From Paracoccus wurundjeri (GTDB taxonomy: Bacteria; Pseudomonadota; Alphaproteobacteria; Rhodobacterales; Rhodobacteraceae), in NCBI RefSeq assembly GCF_030678915.1, contig NZ_JAUUTZ010000023.1:1-64000 (forward strand): a stretch of 64,000 nt of DNA, read 5' to 3'. Of this stretch, positions 1 to 9,623 are shown in pieces. The notes beneath the pieces are model-generated. The model was given only the letters and a program-made list of their open reading frames with translations. It did no database searches and was not told where the DNA came from. Each line of letters opens with the position of its first letter. Within the stretch, counting starts at the first letter, position 1. The translations under genes and the position numbers were made by a program.

Positions 1-36
1 CGGCTATGTTGCTCCTTAGCCGGTCTGCGAGGGGCG

Positions 37-150
<114 letters not shown>

Positions 151-198
151 CTTCTTTCCCCTCTTTTCGGAACCGGCAGACAAGGCTATGTCCGTGTC

Positions 199-978
199 AT
201 GCTTAGTTATCAGCACGCATATCACGCGGGAAACGCAGCCGATCTGCACAAGCATGCCCTGCTTGCGACGGCCATGGATTACCTGACCCGCAAAGACAAA
301 CCGCTGACCTATATCGAGACGCATGCCGGTCGCGGATTGTACCAGCTTGACGGTCCCGAAGCAGTCAGAACCGGCGAAGCGCAGGCCGGCATCCTCCGCG
401 CCCAGACGGAAGGCTGGCTTGCGCCGGACCATCCCCTGCTGTCCGCATTGGCGGAAACGCGGGCGCGGCACGGCGCATCGGCCTATCCCGGCTCTCCGCT
501 GATCGCCGGTCATTTTCTGCGCCCGGGCGATCGTGCCTTCCTTGCTGAACTGCATCCGGCGGAACATGCCGCCCTGACCCGGATCGCCGGCTTCGCAACG
601 ATCCGGCACGAGGACGGGCTGCAAATGGCACAGGCGATCTGTCCGCCAACCCCCCGCCGGGGACTGTTGCTGATCGACCCCAGCTTCGAGATCAAGACGG
701 ATTATGCGGAGTTACCCCGCCAGATTGCCCATCTGACCCGCAAGTGGAATGTGGGCATCATCGCGCTCTGGTATCCGGTCCTGACAGATCCTCGCCATCT
801 TCCAATGACCGAAACCCTGCGCTCGGCACATCCGGGGGCACTGATCTCGGAAATCCGCTTTCCGCCCGCCCGCCCCGGCCATTCCATGATCGGGTCAGGC
901 ATGTTCGTCAGCAATCCGCCCTGGGGCCTGACCGATGAGGCCGCACGGATTGAAAAAATATTCCAGACCCAGACATGA
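199..978 (+). CDS. rlmJ: 23S rRNA (adenine-2030-N6)-methyltransferase RlmJ
   Basis: The family transfers a methyl group from S-adenosylmethionine to N6 of A2030 in 23S rRNA. The 259-residue product opens with LSYQHAYHAGNAADLHKH, the hallmark RlmJ N-terminus. It has a SAM-site segment YIETHAGRGLY near residue 40 and the catalytic motif IV as LLIDPSFE near residue 156, in place of the N6-methyltransferase NPPY/DPPY. Length is close to the usual 280. The ATG at 199 is taken because the conserved family start begins there. The gene stands alone, with the poly-C tract directly upstream, so its promoter region may be incomplete or misassembled. Assignment by family is strong. Confidence 0.9.
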   Translation: MLSYQHAYHAGNAADLHKHALLATAMDYLTRKDKPLTYIETHAGRGLYQLDGPEAVRTGEAQAGILRAQTEGWLAPDHPLLSALAETRARHGASAYPGSPLIAGHFLRPGDRAFLAELHPAEHAALTRIAGFATIRHEDGLQMAQAICPPTPRRGLLLIDPSFEIKTDYAELPRQIAHLTRKWNVGIIALWYPVLTDPRHLPMTETLRSAHPGALISEIRFPPARPGHSMIGSGMFVSNPPWGLTDEAARIEKIFQTQT

Positions 979-1046
979 GTCTGCGGGGGATTCCCCTGCC
1001 CGCCCGTCTGTGGCATGATCCCTGCAAAACAAACGAGCAGTTCAAC

Positions 1047-1340
1047 ATGTCCCAGCGTCTGTCGATCAGCAGCAGTATCTTTTTCGTACTGATTTTCATG
1101 CTTGGTCTTTATTTCGCCTTTGCCGCGGTGCAGGGCCCCTCCGGCATTCTTCGCCGCGTCCAGGTCGAGTCGGAGGCCGAAGAACTGATGGTCGAGCGCC
1201 AGCGCCTGCAGAAAGAGGTCAGCGAGATGCAGAACCTGACGCATCGGCTTTCGGATGAGTATCTGGATCTCGACCTGCTGGACGAGCGTGCGCGTGAAGT
1301 TCTGGGCCTGATACGCCCTGACGAGATCATCATTCAATAG
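1047..1340 (+). CDS. FtsB/DivIC-like septum formation initiator protein
   Basis: Small bitopic membrane protein of 97 residues. It has a short cytoplasmic start, one hydrophobic segment (SIFFVLIFMLGLYFAFAAV, about residues 9-27) and then a heptad-rich helix with the glutamates and leucines of a periplasmic coiled coil (about 40-75). This is the architecture of FtsB, which links FtsQ and FtsL in the divisome. The ATG at 1047 is preferred over an in-frame ATG at 975, because the extra 24 residues overlap rlmJ and look non-coding in composition. Its place immediately upstream of pdhA is typical for alphaproteobacteria. The family call is good; a divisome role is inferred. Confidence 0.8.
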   Translation: MSQRLSISSSIFFVLIFMLGLYFAFAAVQGPSGILRRVQVESEAEELMVERQRLQKEVSEMQNLTHRLSDEYLDLDLLDERAREVLGLIRPDEIIIQ

Positions 1341-1444
1341 GTCCTCGGCTCTGTGGCATTCCCGCATTGCACCGACTTTCGGGATACGATACGGATAGTT
1401 TAACGCTGAACTATTTCGAACCAGTCCCGCAGGAGAATGCCCGC

Positions 1445-2479
1445 ATGGTCAGAAAACCCGCTGCCAGCAAATCGGCGCCGTCCAATACTTCCAAGGACGA
1501 ATTGCTGAAATATTATCGTGACATGCTGTTGATCCGCCGATTCGAGGAAAAGGCAGGCCAGCTTTACGGCATGGGTCAGATTGGCGGCTTTTGTCACCTT
1601 TATATCGGACAGGAAGCTGTCGTTACCGGCCTTGAAGCATGCGCGAAAGAGGGCGACAAACGCATCACCTCTTATCGTGATCACGGCCATATGCTTGCCT
1701 GCGGCATGGATCCGCGCGGCGTCATGGCGGAATTGACCGGTCGCGAAGGCGGTTATTCCAAGGGCAAGGGCGGCTCGATGCATATGTTCAGCCGTGAAAA
1801 GCATTTCTATGGTGGTCACGGGATCGTCGCGGCGCAGGTGCCGTTGGGGGCGGGGCTTGCATTCGCCGACAAATATCTGGGCAATGACAATGTCACTTTC
1901 ACCTATTTCGGTGACGGCGCAGCAAACCAGGGTCAGGTCTACGAGACCTATAACATGGCCGAGCTGTGGGATCTGCCGGTCGTTTTCGTGATCGAGAACA
2001 ACCAGTATGCCATGGGAACCTCGGTCAAGCGCTCGACCAAATCGAACAGCTTGTTCGGACGCGGCGAAGCTTTCGGCATCCCGGGCGAACAGGTGGACGG
2101 CATGGATGTTCTGGCCGTCAAGGCCGCGGGCGAGAAAGCCGTGGCCCACTGCCGCGCGGGCAAGGGGCCCTATATCCTGGAAATCATGACCTATCGCTAT
2201 CGCGGACACTCCATGTCCGATCCGGCGAAATACCGGACCCGTGAGGAAGTGCAGAAAATGCGCGACGAGCGCGATGCCATCGAACATGTCCGGGAATTGC
2301 TGTTGCAGGGCAAACACGCGACCGAGGACGAGTTGAAATCCGTCGATAAGGAAATCAAGGAAATCGTGAACGACGCGGCCGAGTTCGCGAAGGACAGCCC
2401 CGAGCCTGCTCTGGAAGAATTGTGGACCGATATTTACGCCGAAGACCTGCCGCAGGGTTCGGCCCAAGAGCACGCGTAA
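1445..2479 (+). CDS. pdhA: Pyruvate dehydrogenase E1 component, alpha subunit
   Basis: Thiamine-diphosphate-dependent decarboxylation of pyruvate, first step of the pyruvate dehydrogenase complex, as an alpha2-beta2 E1. The 344-residue protein has the ThDP/Mg motif GDGAANQ (156-162) followed about 30 residues later by the NN pair (185-186). It also has the phosphorylation-loop-like region YRYRGHSMSDPAKYR. The start at 1445 is chosen because AGGAG at 1431-1435 sits nine bases upstream; an earlier in-frame start at 1367 adds 26 unconvincing residues. pdhB follows after 14 bases, so the two are co-transcribed. Confidence 0.95.
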   Translation: MVRKPAASKSAPSNTSKDELLKYYRDMLLIRRFEEKAGQLYGMGQIGGFCHLYIGQEAVVTGLEACAKEGDKRITSYRDHGHMLACGMDPRGVMAELTGREGGYSKGKGGSMHMFSREKHFYGGHGIVAAQVPLGAGLAFADKYLGNDNVTFTYFGDGAANQGQVYETYNMAELWDLPVVFVIENNQYAMGTSVKRSTKSNSLFGRGEAFGIPGEQVDGMDVLAVKAAGEKAVAHCRAGKGPYILEIMTYRYRGHSMSDPAKYRTREEVQKMRDERDAIEHVRELLLQGKHATEDELKSVDKEIKEIVNDAAEFAKDSPEPALEELWTDIYAEDLPQGSAQEHA

Positions 2480-2493
2480 GGGAGCGATCGAAT

Positions 2494-3912
2494 ATGGCAA
2501 CCGAAATTTTGATGCCCGCCCTGTCGCCGACCATGGAAGAAGGCACGCTGGCGAAATGGCTGAAAAAGGAAGGCGATGAGGTCAAGGCAGGCGATATCAT
2601 CGCCGAGATCGAGACTGACAAGGCGACGATGGAATTCGAGGCCGTGGATGAGGGCATCCTTGGCAAAATCCTCGTGACCGAAGGAACAGAGGGCGTGAAG
2701 GTCAACGCCCCCATCGCCGTGCTGATCGAGGAAGGCGAAAGCGCAGACGATATTCAGGCCAGCGCCTCTGCCGGTTCGGATGAGGCTGATTCGGACGCGG
2801 ATGACAAAGGCGGTCATCCCGAAGATACCGGCCAGACGACCACCCGCGCGGAATCCACCCCCGCCGCCCCGAAATCCGAGCCCGCAGCGGCAAAGGCCGA
2901 CCGCAGTCCGGACTGGCCGGAAGACACCAAGATGAAAACCATGACCATGCGCGAAGCCCTTCGCGAGGCCATGGAAGAAGAGATGGACCGCGACGAGACG
3001 GTTTTCCTCATGGGCGAGGAAGTGGGCGAATATCAGGGCGCCTACAAGATTTCGCAGGGCCTGCTGGACAAATTCGGTCCACGCCGCGTGGTCGATACAC
3101 CGATCTCAGAGATGGGCTTTACCGGCATCGGCACCGGGGCTGCCTTGGCCGGCCTGCGCCCGATCGTCGAGTTCATGACCTTCAACTTCGCCATGCAGGC
3201 GCTTGACCAGATCATCAACTCTGCCGCCAAGACGCTGTATATGTCAGGCGGGCAAATGGGTTGCCCCATTGTGTTCCGCGGCCCGAACGGCGCGGCTGCC
3301 CGCGTGGCGGCACAGCATAGCCAGGATTACACCGCTTGGTATGCCGCGATCCCCGGCCTGAAAGTGGTGATGCCATTTACCGCCGCCGACGCGAAAGGCT
3401 TGCTGAAATCCGCGATCCGCGATCCCAACCCGGTGATCTTCCTCGAGAATGAAATCCTCTATGGCCGCAGTTTCGAAGTTCCGGATATGGATGACTTCAC
3501 CATCCCATTCGGAAAGGCCCGCGTGGCCCGCTCGGGCAGCGATGTCACCATCGTCAGCTTCGGCATCGGCATGACTCATGCGCTGGACGCCGCGGAGAAA
3601 CTGGCCGAGGAAGGGATCGAGGCAGAGGTGATCGACCTGCGCACCCTGCGCCCCATCGACTATGCAACCGTGATCGAATCGGTTCAGAAGACCAACCGCT
3701 GCGTGACGGTCGAGGAAGGCTTCCCGGTGGGTTCCATCGGCAATCACCTGTCCGCCTATATCATGGAGAACGCCTTCGACTGGCTGGACGCTCCGGTGAT
3801 CAACTGTACCGGCAAGGACGTGCCCATGCCCTATGCCGCCAATCTCGAGAAGCACGCCCTTATCACCGTGCCCGAGATCGTCGAAGCGGTGAAGAAGGTC
3901 ACCTACAAGTAA
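2494..3912 (+). CDS. pdhB: Pyruvate dehydrogenase E1 component, beta subunit, with N-terminal lipoyl domain
   Basis: The 472-residue protein has a lipoyl domain at residues 1-80 (lipoyl lysine K43 in ETDKATMEF), an acidic Ala/Ser/Glu-rich linker (about 85-145), then a complete E1-beta domain starting near TMTMREALREAM. A lipoyl domain on E1-beta rather than only on E2 is a known feature of rhodobacterial complexes. The lipoyl domain is almost identical to that of PdhC. The ATG at 2494 follows GGGAG and gives the same first residues as PdhC. An upstream in-frame start would overlap pdhA by 58 bases. It closes the E1 heterotetramer with PdhA. Confidence 0.95.
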   Translation: MATEILMPALSPTMEEGTLAKWLKKEGDEVKAGDIIAEIETDKATMEFEAVDEGILGKILVTEGTEGVKVNAPIAVLIEEGESADDIQASASAGSDEADSDADDKGGHPEDTGQTTTRAESTPAAPKSEPAAAKADRSPDWPEDTKMKTMTMREALREAMEEEMDRDETVFLMGEEVGEYQGAYKISQGLLDKFGPRRVVDTPISEMGFTGIGTGAALAGLRPIVEFMTFNFAMQALDQIINSAAKTLYMSGGQMGCPIVFRGPNGAAARVAAQHSQDYTAWYAAIPGLKVVMPFTAADAKGLLKSAIRDPNPVIFLENEILYGRSFEVPDMDDFTIPFGKARVARSGSDVTIVSFGIGMTHALDAAEKLAEEGIEAEVIDLRTLRPIDYATVIESVQKTNRCVTVEEGFPVGSIGNHLSAYIMENAFDWLDAPVINCTGKDVPMPYAANLEKHALITVPEIVEAVKKVTYK

Positions 3913-3924
3913 GGAGTAAGCGAC

Positions 3925-5253
3925 ATGCCAACGGAAATCCTGATGCCCGCGCTTTCTCCGACGATGGAGGAAGGCACGCTGGCGAAATGGCTGGTGAAAG
4001 AGGGCGATGAAGTCAAATCGGGCGATATCATCGCCGAGATCGAGACCGACAAGGCCACGATGGAATTCGAGGCCGTCGATGAAGGCAAAATCGGCAAGAT
4101 TCTGATCGAGGAAGGAACGGCCGGCGTCAAGGTCAACACCGCGATTGCCGTGCTGCTGGAAGATGGCGAGAGCGCCGATGATATCGGCAAGGCAAGCGCC
4201 GCCCCGGCCAAATCGAACAGCTCTGCCGAAACACCCAAGGCCGACACTTCAGAAGCCAGCGCCCCTGAGGAGGCCGGTTCATCGGCCCCTGCGGCTTCGG
4301 CCTCCACGGCTCCCGCCGCACCGAAATCCGACAGCGGCGACCGGATCTTTGCATCCCCGCTTGCGCGCCGTATCGCCGCCGAGAAAGGTCTGGACCTTGC
4401 AGCGGTGAAAGGCAGTGGTCCGCGCGGCCGGATCGTCAAGGCGGATGTCGAGAACGCCAAACCGGGCGCGGCGCCGGCCAAATCCGAAACTGCGGCAACC
4501 CCTGCGGCTGCGGCAGCACCAGCCGGACCATCTGCGGACGCGATCGCCAAAATCTATGCCGACCGCGAAACGGAAGAAGTCGCGCTTGACGGTATGCGCC
4601 GCACCATTGCCCAGCGTCTGGGCGAAGCCAAGCAGACCATCCCGCATTTCTATCTGCGCCGCTCGGCCAAGCTGGATGCATTGATGAAATTCCGCGGCGA
4701 TCTGAACAAGCAGCTCGAAGCGCGGGGCGTCAAGCTGTCGGTCAACGATTTCATCATCAAGGCCTGTGCGCTTGCCCTGCAAGAGGTTCCCGACGCCAAC
4801 GCCGTCTGGGCGGGCGACCGGATTATCAAGCTGAAGCCTTCGGATGTCGCGGTAGCGGTAGCGATCGAAGGCGGGCTGTTCACCCCGGTTTTGAAGGACG
4901 CACATCAGAAAACCCTGTCCGCGCTTTCTACCGAGATGAAGGATCTCGCCAATCGCGCCAAGAACAAGAAACTCGCCCCGCATGAATATCAGGGCGGCAG
5001 CTTTGCGATCTCGAATCTGGGTATGTTTGGCATCGAGAATTTCGACGCCGTCATCAATCCGCCACATGGCGCGATCCTTGCCGTGGGTGCAGGCATCCAG
5101 ACACCGGTGGTCGAGGATGGCGAAATCGTGGTGCGCAATATGATGTCGATGACGCTTTCGGTCGATCATCGGGTCATTGATGGCGCGCTGGGAGCACAGT
5201 TTCTTGCAAAAATCGTCAGCCATCTGGAAAATCCGATGGGAATGCTGGCCTGA
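3925..5253 (+). CDS. pdhC: Dihydrolipoamide acetyltransferase, E2 of pyruvate dehydrogenase
   Basis: Core enzyme that moves the acetyl group from lipoamide to CoA. The 442 residues hold one N-terminal lipoyl domain (K43), an Ala/Pro-rich linker, a peripheral-subunit-binding domain (about 136-170, with ASPLARRIAAEKG and GPRGRIVKADV) and a catalytic domain ending in DHRVIDGALGAQFL, whose His and Asp are the acyltransferase active site. A second Ala-rich linker separates the last two. The start follows AAGGAG, 12 bases after the pdhB stop. E3 is not encoded next to it; the operon ends here with a strong hairpin terminator. Confidence 0.95.
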   Translation: MPTEILMPALSPTMEEGTLAKWLVKEGDEVKSGDIIAEIETDKATMEFEAVDEGKIGKILIEEGTAGVKVNTAIAVLLEDGESADDIGKASAAPAKSNSSAETPKADTSEASAPEEAGSSAPAASASTAPAAPKSDSGDRIFASPLARRIAAEKGLDLAAVKGSGPRGRIVKADVENAKPGAAPAKSETAATPAAAAAPAGPSADAIAKIYADRETEEVALDGMRRTIAQRLGEAKQTIPHFYLRRSAKLDALMKFRGDLNKQLEARGVKLSVNDFIIKACALALQEVPDANAVWAGDRIIKLKPSDVAVAVAIEGGLFTPVLKDAHQKTLSALSTEMKDLANRAKNKKLAPHEYQGGSFAISNLGMFGIENFDAVINPPHGAILAVGAGIQTPVVEDGEIVVRNMMSMTLSVDHRVIDGALGAQFLAKIVSHLENPMGMLA

Positions 5254-5271
5254 TCCGTCACCGGAATATCG

Positions 5272-5308
5272 AATGGAAAAAGGGGCCATTGCGGCCCCTT
5301 TTTCCATT
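5272..5308 (+). terminator. Rho-independent terminator of the pdh operon
   Basis: A perfect 16-base-pair inverted repeat (5272-5287 with 5293-5308) closes a five-base loop. The GC-rich core AGGGGCC/GGCCCCT is flanked by A5 and T5 arms. The structure is symmetrical, so it could also act on the opposite strand. It begins 18 bases after the pdhC stop. Confidence 0.92.
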
Positions 5309-5442
5309 TCCGGAGATGTCGCATATTCCGCCAGATCGGTTTACCGGGCCCCACGGTTCCGATCCACCGCCGCACGGCAGATATGGCAATGCAGGCTCAA
5401 GCTGATATGGTCCACTCGCAATGACAACAGGAGAGAACCCGG

Positions 5443-6363
5443 ATGACCCACTGCATCCTGCTGGGCGCGCCCGTAGACGAAGGACAGCGCCGCCCGGGCT
5501 GCCTGATGGGACCAGCGGCCTATCGCGTGGCGGGCCTTGTGAAAACGCTTGAAGCGCTTGGTCATAGTGTCGAGGATCGGGGCGATGTCATTCCCGCCGC
5601 GCCAGGACAGGAGATCTGCGACAATCCCGCAGTTCATCATCTGCCCGAAATCATCGGCTGGACGAAAGCCTTGCGCGACGCCACATCCGCCGCATTGGCA
5701 GACGGGATGCCAATCATCCTGGGGGGCGACCATTCACTTGCGCTTGGCAGCGTCGCCGGTATCGCCAGCCATGCAGCCCGGCTGGGGCGCCCGCAATTCG
5801 TGATCTGGCTGGACGCGCATAGCGATTTCCACAGTCTCCAGACCACGACATCCGGCAACCTGCACGGCACGCCGATGGCCTATGCCATTGGCCGCCCGGG
5901 ATTCGCACCCTTCCCGGATTTTCCCGCGCCGATCCCCGGCGAGAATATCTGCATGTTCGGGATTCGAAGCGTCGATCCGGCAGAGCTTGCGGCCATGCAA
6001 AACAGCGATGTCACGGTCAATGATATGCGCGTCCTTGACGAACAGGGCATTGCCGCCCCTTTGCGCAGTTTCCTTGACCGGGTTCAGGCGGCGAATGGTC
6101 TGCTGCATGTCTCTCTAGATGTCGATTTCCTTGACCCGTCGATCGCGCCCGCCGTCGGAACGACCGTTCCCGGAGGCACCACTTTCCGCGAGGCGCATCT
6201 GGTGATGGAATTACTACATGAATCCGGGCTGGTGTCGTCGCTGGATCTTGTGGAACTCAATCCGTTTCTCGACGAGCGCGGCCGGACTGCCAAGCTGATG
6301 GTCGATCTGGTCGGTTCGCTTATGGGCAGGAAGGTATTCGACCGTCCGACCCGCAGCTATTAG
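5443..6363 (+). CDS. rocF: Arginase
   Basis: Hydrolyses L-arginine to ornithine and urea with a two-manganese centre. The 306-residue product carries the three ureohydrolase signatures: GGDHS at 94-98, DAHSDFH at 124-130, and SLDVDFLDP near residue 220. The length is typical. It is preceded by AGGAGAGAACCCGG and stands alone between the pdh terminator and tRNA-Leu, so it probably has its own promoter in 5309-5442. Agmatinase or formimidoglutamase are the family alternatives, but the N-terminal LLGAPVDEGQ..GCLMGP and the His-containing second signature favour arginase. Confidence 0.88.
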   Translation: MTHCILLGAPVDEGQRRPGCLMGPAAYRVAGLVKTLEALGHSVEDRGDVIPAAPGQEICDNPAVHHLPEIIGWTKALRDATSAALADGMPIILGGDHSLALGSVAGIASHAARLGRPQFVIWLDAHSDFHSLQTTTSGNLHGTPMAYAIGRPGFAPFPDFPAPIPGENICMFGIRSVDPAELAAMQNSDVTVNDMRVLDEQGIAAPLRSFLDRVQAANGLLHVSLDVDFLDPSIAPAVGTTVPGGTTFREAHLVMELLHESGLVSSLDLVELNPFLDERGRTAKLMVDLVGSLMGRKVFDRPTRSY

Positions 6364-6483
6364 GGCAAAGTAATCCGGCAGACATATTGCGGGTTTCTGG
6401 GTAAAACCGTTGTGCAAGTTCCGCTTGATTAATCCGCAGGGCTTGGCTAGCCACTGCTGCAACGGCCTTGAATGGCGCATGAT

Positions 6484-6568
6484 GCGGGCGTGGTGGAACG
6501 GTAGACACAAGCGACTTAAAATCGCTAGGGCTTGGCCCGTGCGGGTTCGACTCCCGCCGCCCGCACCA
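6484..6568 (+). tRNA. tRNA-Leu (anticodon UAA)
   Basis: Folds as an 85-base class II tRNA. The acceptor stem is GCGGGCG/CGCCCGC with an encoded CCA end at 6566-6568. The anticodon stem AGCGA/TCGCT encloses loop CTTAAAA, so the anticodon TAA is at 6517-6519. It has a long variable arm and a TTCGA T-loop. It reads UUA and UUG, rare codons in this GC-rich genome. Confidence 0.95.
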
Positions 6569-6630
6569 TTTAAGGCGCCGCTAAAGGCACCATATTGAAG
6601 AGATAGGGAACGCCCAGATTCGGATATCTC

Positions 6631-7464
6631 ATGCCCGGCGCCGCCACTGAAAACCGTAACGATGATATCTTGCTCCGCGCCGAAGTCGACCGCTTTGTAA
6701 AGGCCCGATACGGCATTCGCGGCACCTTTGCGCTGCACCGGGCGGCTTTCGGGCTGGATTTGCTACGCGCACCCGTGAATGTGGCATTGGCGCCAGTCTT
6801 CCTGCTGATCAAACTGACCGCTATTCTGTTCTCCGCGGTTGGGGCAAAGCGCGTCGGAGCATGGCTGGCGCGCCGGCACATTTTCCTGAAGTCCGATATG
6901 GCGCGCCGGATCGAAGCCGATTTGCATGCCTTTATCACACGGCTACGCGCCCAGGGAATTGTGCCGGATACTCCGCCGGAAATCATCGAAGCCCGGATCG
7001 CCCGCCATGTCGAGACAAGAAACGCCGTGTCAGAGATCACGACATCGCTTCTGGTGCTGATTGCCGGGCTGCTGCTGTTCCATCAGGCGACGCCGGGAAT
7101 TATCTCGCTTGCAGGTCCCATGGCGGAAATGCGGGCCTATTCAGGCGCGGTGAATGAATTCCTGCTTGGAAAGGGGCTCGGCCGGATGTGGTATTCGGTT
7201 TTCCCGGTCGCGTTGACCCCGGCGCAAGTCATCCTGACCGGCATCGTTCTGGCCATGATTGGTTCGGTTGTGACGACATTTGCAGGTCTCGCCGCAGATC
7301 CGGTGCAGGTTCTGACCGGAACGCATCGCCGTCGCCTGCTGCAGCTTGTGAAACGACTGGAGCAGGAAAACGCCACCTCCGGCCTTGAACGAGAGCATCT
7401 GCTGGCACGGTTCGGGGACCTGTTCGACGTCTTGCTGGGCCTCTGGCGCTCTCTGCGAAGCTGA
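6631..7464 (+). CDS. Conserved hypothetical membrane protein (DUF6635-like, tentative)
   Basis: The 277-residue product has a basic, helical N-terminal half (residues 10-120) that includes a hydrophobic stretch near LAPVFLLIKLTAILFSAV. Two further membrane segments follow, near residues 135-155 (SLLVLIAGLLLFHQA) and 200-225 (ILTGIVLAMIGSVVTTFAG). The C-terminus is charged and helical. I do not recognise a catalytic motif. The name DUF6635 is from memory of rhodobacterial annotation and is uncertain. The start at 6631 gives a plausible cytoplasmic N-terminus, though no strong ribosome site is seen. The gene lies alone between tRNA-Leu and the convergent RTX protease gene. No function is claimed. 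Confidence 0.7.
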   Translation: MPGAATENRNDDILLRAEVDRFVKARYGIRGTFALHRAAFGLDLLRAPVNVALAPVFLLIKLTAILFSAVGAKRVGAWLARRHIFLKSDMARRIEADLHAFITRLRAQGIVPDTPPEIIEARIARHVETRNAVSEITTSLLVLIAGLLLFHQATPGIISLAGPMAEMRAYSGAVNEFLLGKGLGRMWYSVFPVALTPAQVILTGIVLAMIGSVVTTFAGLAADPVQVLTGTHRRRLLQLVKRLEQENATSGLEREHLLARFGDLFDVLLGLWRSLRS

Positions 7465-7482
7465 AATGGCGCTTATTACCCA

Positions 7483-9570
7483 TCAGAAGATGAAATCATC
7501 GGCATCATAAGCCCGACCGAACCCGATATCGCCAAAATTGACCCCGGCGAGCAGGATCGAGCCGGTGCCGTATACGATCATGGCATCGCCATGCGCGTTC
7601 CGCAGATGATTATTCACCAAATCGGCAAAATTGTTGATCGCGATGATCTGGGTCAGACTGATATCTTCGGTGTCATTTCTGCTGAAGCCTTTGATGACAT
7701 CATGACCATCGCCGGTCGAGAAGAGGAACATATCGGCCCCGCCACCGCCGATGAGTGTATCACGTCCTCCGCCGCCAGTCAGAGTATCCGCTCCGACATC
7801 ACCGAAAAGCCGATCGTTGCCGCCGTCACCGAATATCGCGTCATTGCCGGTGCCACCAAAAATATAGTCTTTGCCGGAACCGCCATATGCCCTGTCATTC
7901 CCAGCACCGGTAGAAAGCTTGTCCCTGCCGGCGCCGCCGAACAGCACATCGTTACCGGTTTCACCATATAACCTGTCTTCCCCGTTTCCACCGCGAAGCC
8001 TATCCGCCCGACCGCCGCCATACAGCACATCATCGCCGGCATGTCCCAGCAGCGAATCGTTTCCGCCATGCCCGTGCAGTATATCATTCCCGCTTTCGCC
8101 AAGCAGTGTGTCGTAGCCGTCTCCGCCGAATAACTGGTCCGCACCATATCCGCCTCGCACGGTATCGTTCCCCGCACCGGCTTTGATTTTATTCGAAACA
8201 CCATTTCCCTGAATGAAATCATTGCCGGAACCGGCGATCAGGTTCTCGATCACCGTGCCGCGTGAAATGCCCAGATTGCCGGTTACACCGTCAATATCCG
8301 AAAAGGTTTCCTGCCGTAGCGAAATCCGATCATTGCCCGTGGAGAATGAAAGGTTCAGCGTATCACGGCCACCGCGATCGAATATGGTAAGCGCGACCGG
8401 GGTTGTGCCAGAAAAATGCCCGTTTCCATTACCATCGGCCAGGTAATCCGCAAAATGCCCCATATAGCCCGAGAGATTGCTATTCGCCCCCCAAACGGTA
8501 TTTCCCGCCGTTGGGCTGGAACCACCGGGGCGACCGTAAAGGCTTTGAATGGCAATATTATCCGCCATCATCGTCGTCAGCAGGGTGGCATAATCGGCAC
8601 TGACCGTCGTGTTGTCCGTCTGGCTGAAATAGGACATGACGGATAGTTGCCAGCTGTCATTTATGAAATCTTCATCGACCCCGTATGTGGCATATCCATT
8701 GTAATTGCCCTGATGCCCCAGACCCAACGCATGCCCAAGCTCATGAAGGTAGGTCTGAAATGAATAACTGTCCAATGTCGCGCCATAGGTCGTCAGCCAA
8801 CTGGTGCCGATATTGACGAAGGAATCGATAATCCTGCCACCGCTCAAATTCGAGGTGGAATATGCTCCGCTATGCTGATCGTCTAACACGACCTGTGCAT
8901 TGGAATTGTTGACGATCCGGAAATCGATATTGGCAACCATCTCCCAGGCTTGCATCGCCCAGCGCGCCAGTTGCTGTCCGGCGACCGTCAACCCACTGAT
9001 ATCAGCAGAGATCCGATTACTGGCCGAGGTATCGAAGGCATGCGAAGGCTCACCCTGATCTTTCCAGAACCCATCTGTCAGGTAGGTGGCAAGCCTGTCC
9101 AGCGAGGCAGGGGCCACTCTTTCAGCAGCCAGCCGATAAGTGCCGGTCTGGTTGTCGCTGTAACTTGCCGCAGACAGATAGTAGGTTCCCGTAACATCTG
9201 CCGTGAAAGTCATCGACGCTTCAGATCCCGTCCCGCCATCGTCATCGGTATCGATAAGATTTCCTTTGGAATCGTAAAGGTATAGAAAAGCGTCAGATAG
9301 CGTCCCGATGCCGCTGCCGGCGCCCATCAGATCAAACTTATAGCGTGCACCATCGGTCAGGTTGATCGCCACCCAGTCCCGATCGCCAAATGTATCCAGA
9401 TTGCCGCTGAACGTATCTCCGATCCCGATCCTGTAATTGGTTGTCGCGTCGTCCGGCGCGTCTCTGGTTTCAATAATATTCGTCCGGTGGCTTCCCGAAA
9501 CTGCGGTCGTAAATGGCATTGCAATCAAGTTTGAGGACAGGATTCCGCCGGCATTTGACATCTGAGACAT
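7483..9570 (-). CDS. Serralysin-type (M10) RTX metalloprotease, probably secreted by a type I system
   Basis: Extracellular zinc protease of 695 residues. Domains in order: a pre-peptidase PPC-like beta domain (about 45-150); an M10 catalytic domain with zinc motif HELGHALGLGH at 276-286 (catalytic E277) and Met-turn SVMSY at 310-314; a linker; and about 16 glycine-aspartate RTX nonapeptide repeats at about 445-612 that bind calcium. The last about 80 residues look like a type I secretion C-terminal signal; there is no Sec signal peptide. A PPC domain ahead of the protease is not the usual serralysin order. No ABC exporter, membrane-fusion or TolC gene is in the window. A start at residue 4 is also possible. 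Confidence 0.88.
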   Translation of the reverse strand: MSQMSNAGGILSSNLIAMPFTTAVSGSHRTNIIETRDAPDDATTNYRIGIGDTFSGNLDTFGDRDWVAINLTDGARYKFDLMGAGSGIGTLSDAFLYLYDSKGNLIDTDDDGGTGSEASMTFTADVTGTYYLSAASYSDNQTGTYRLAAERVAPASLDRLATYLTDGFWKDQGEPSHAFDTSASNRISADISGLTVAGQQLARWAMQAWEMVANIDFRIVNNSNAQVVLDDQHSGAYSTSNLSGGRIIDSFVNIGTSWLTTYGATLDSYSFQTYLHELGHALGLGHQGNYNGYATYGVDEDFINDSWQLSVMSYFSQTDNTTVSADYATLLTTMMADNIAIQSLYGRPGGSSPTAGNTVWGANSNLSGYMGHFADYLADGNGNGHFSGTTPVALTIFDRGGRDTLNLSFSTGNDRISLRQETFSDIDGVTGNLGISRGTVIENLIAGSGNDFIQGNGVSNKIKAGAGNDTVRGGYGADQLFGGDGYDTLLGESGNDILHGHGGNDSLLGHAGDDVLYGGGRADRLRGGNGEDRLYGETGNDVLFGGAGRDKLSTGAGNDRAYGGSGKDYIFGGTGNDAIFGDGGNDRLFGDVGADTLTGGGGRDTLIGGGGADMFLFSTGDGHDVIKGFSRNDTEDISLTQIIAINNFADLVNNHLRNAHGDAMIVYGTGSILLAGVNFGDIGFGRAYDADDFIF

Positions 9571-9623
9571 GATAAACCTTTATCTTGCGTTCTCTTCCGC
9601 AGTTCTGCGACAGAATTCCGGCA

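Noticed and set aside
6214..6738. Minus-strand frame across tRNA-Leu (contains GGGSRTRTGQALAILSRL)
   Set aside because: This is the familiar antisense translation of a tRNA gene, not a protein.
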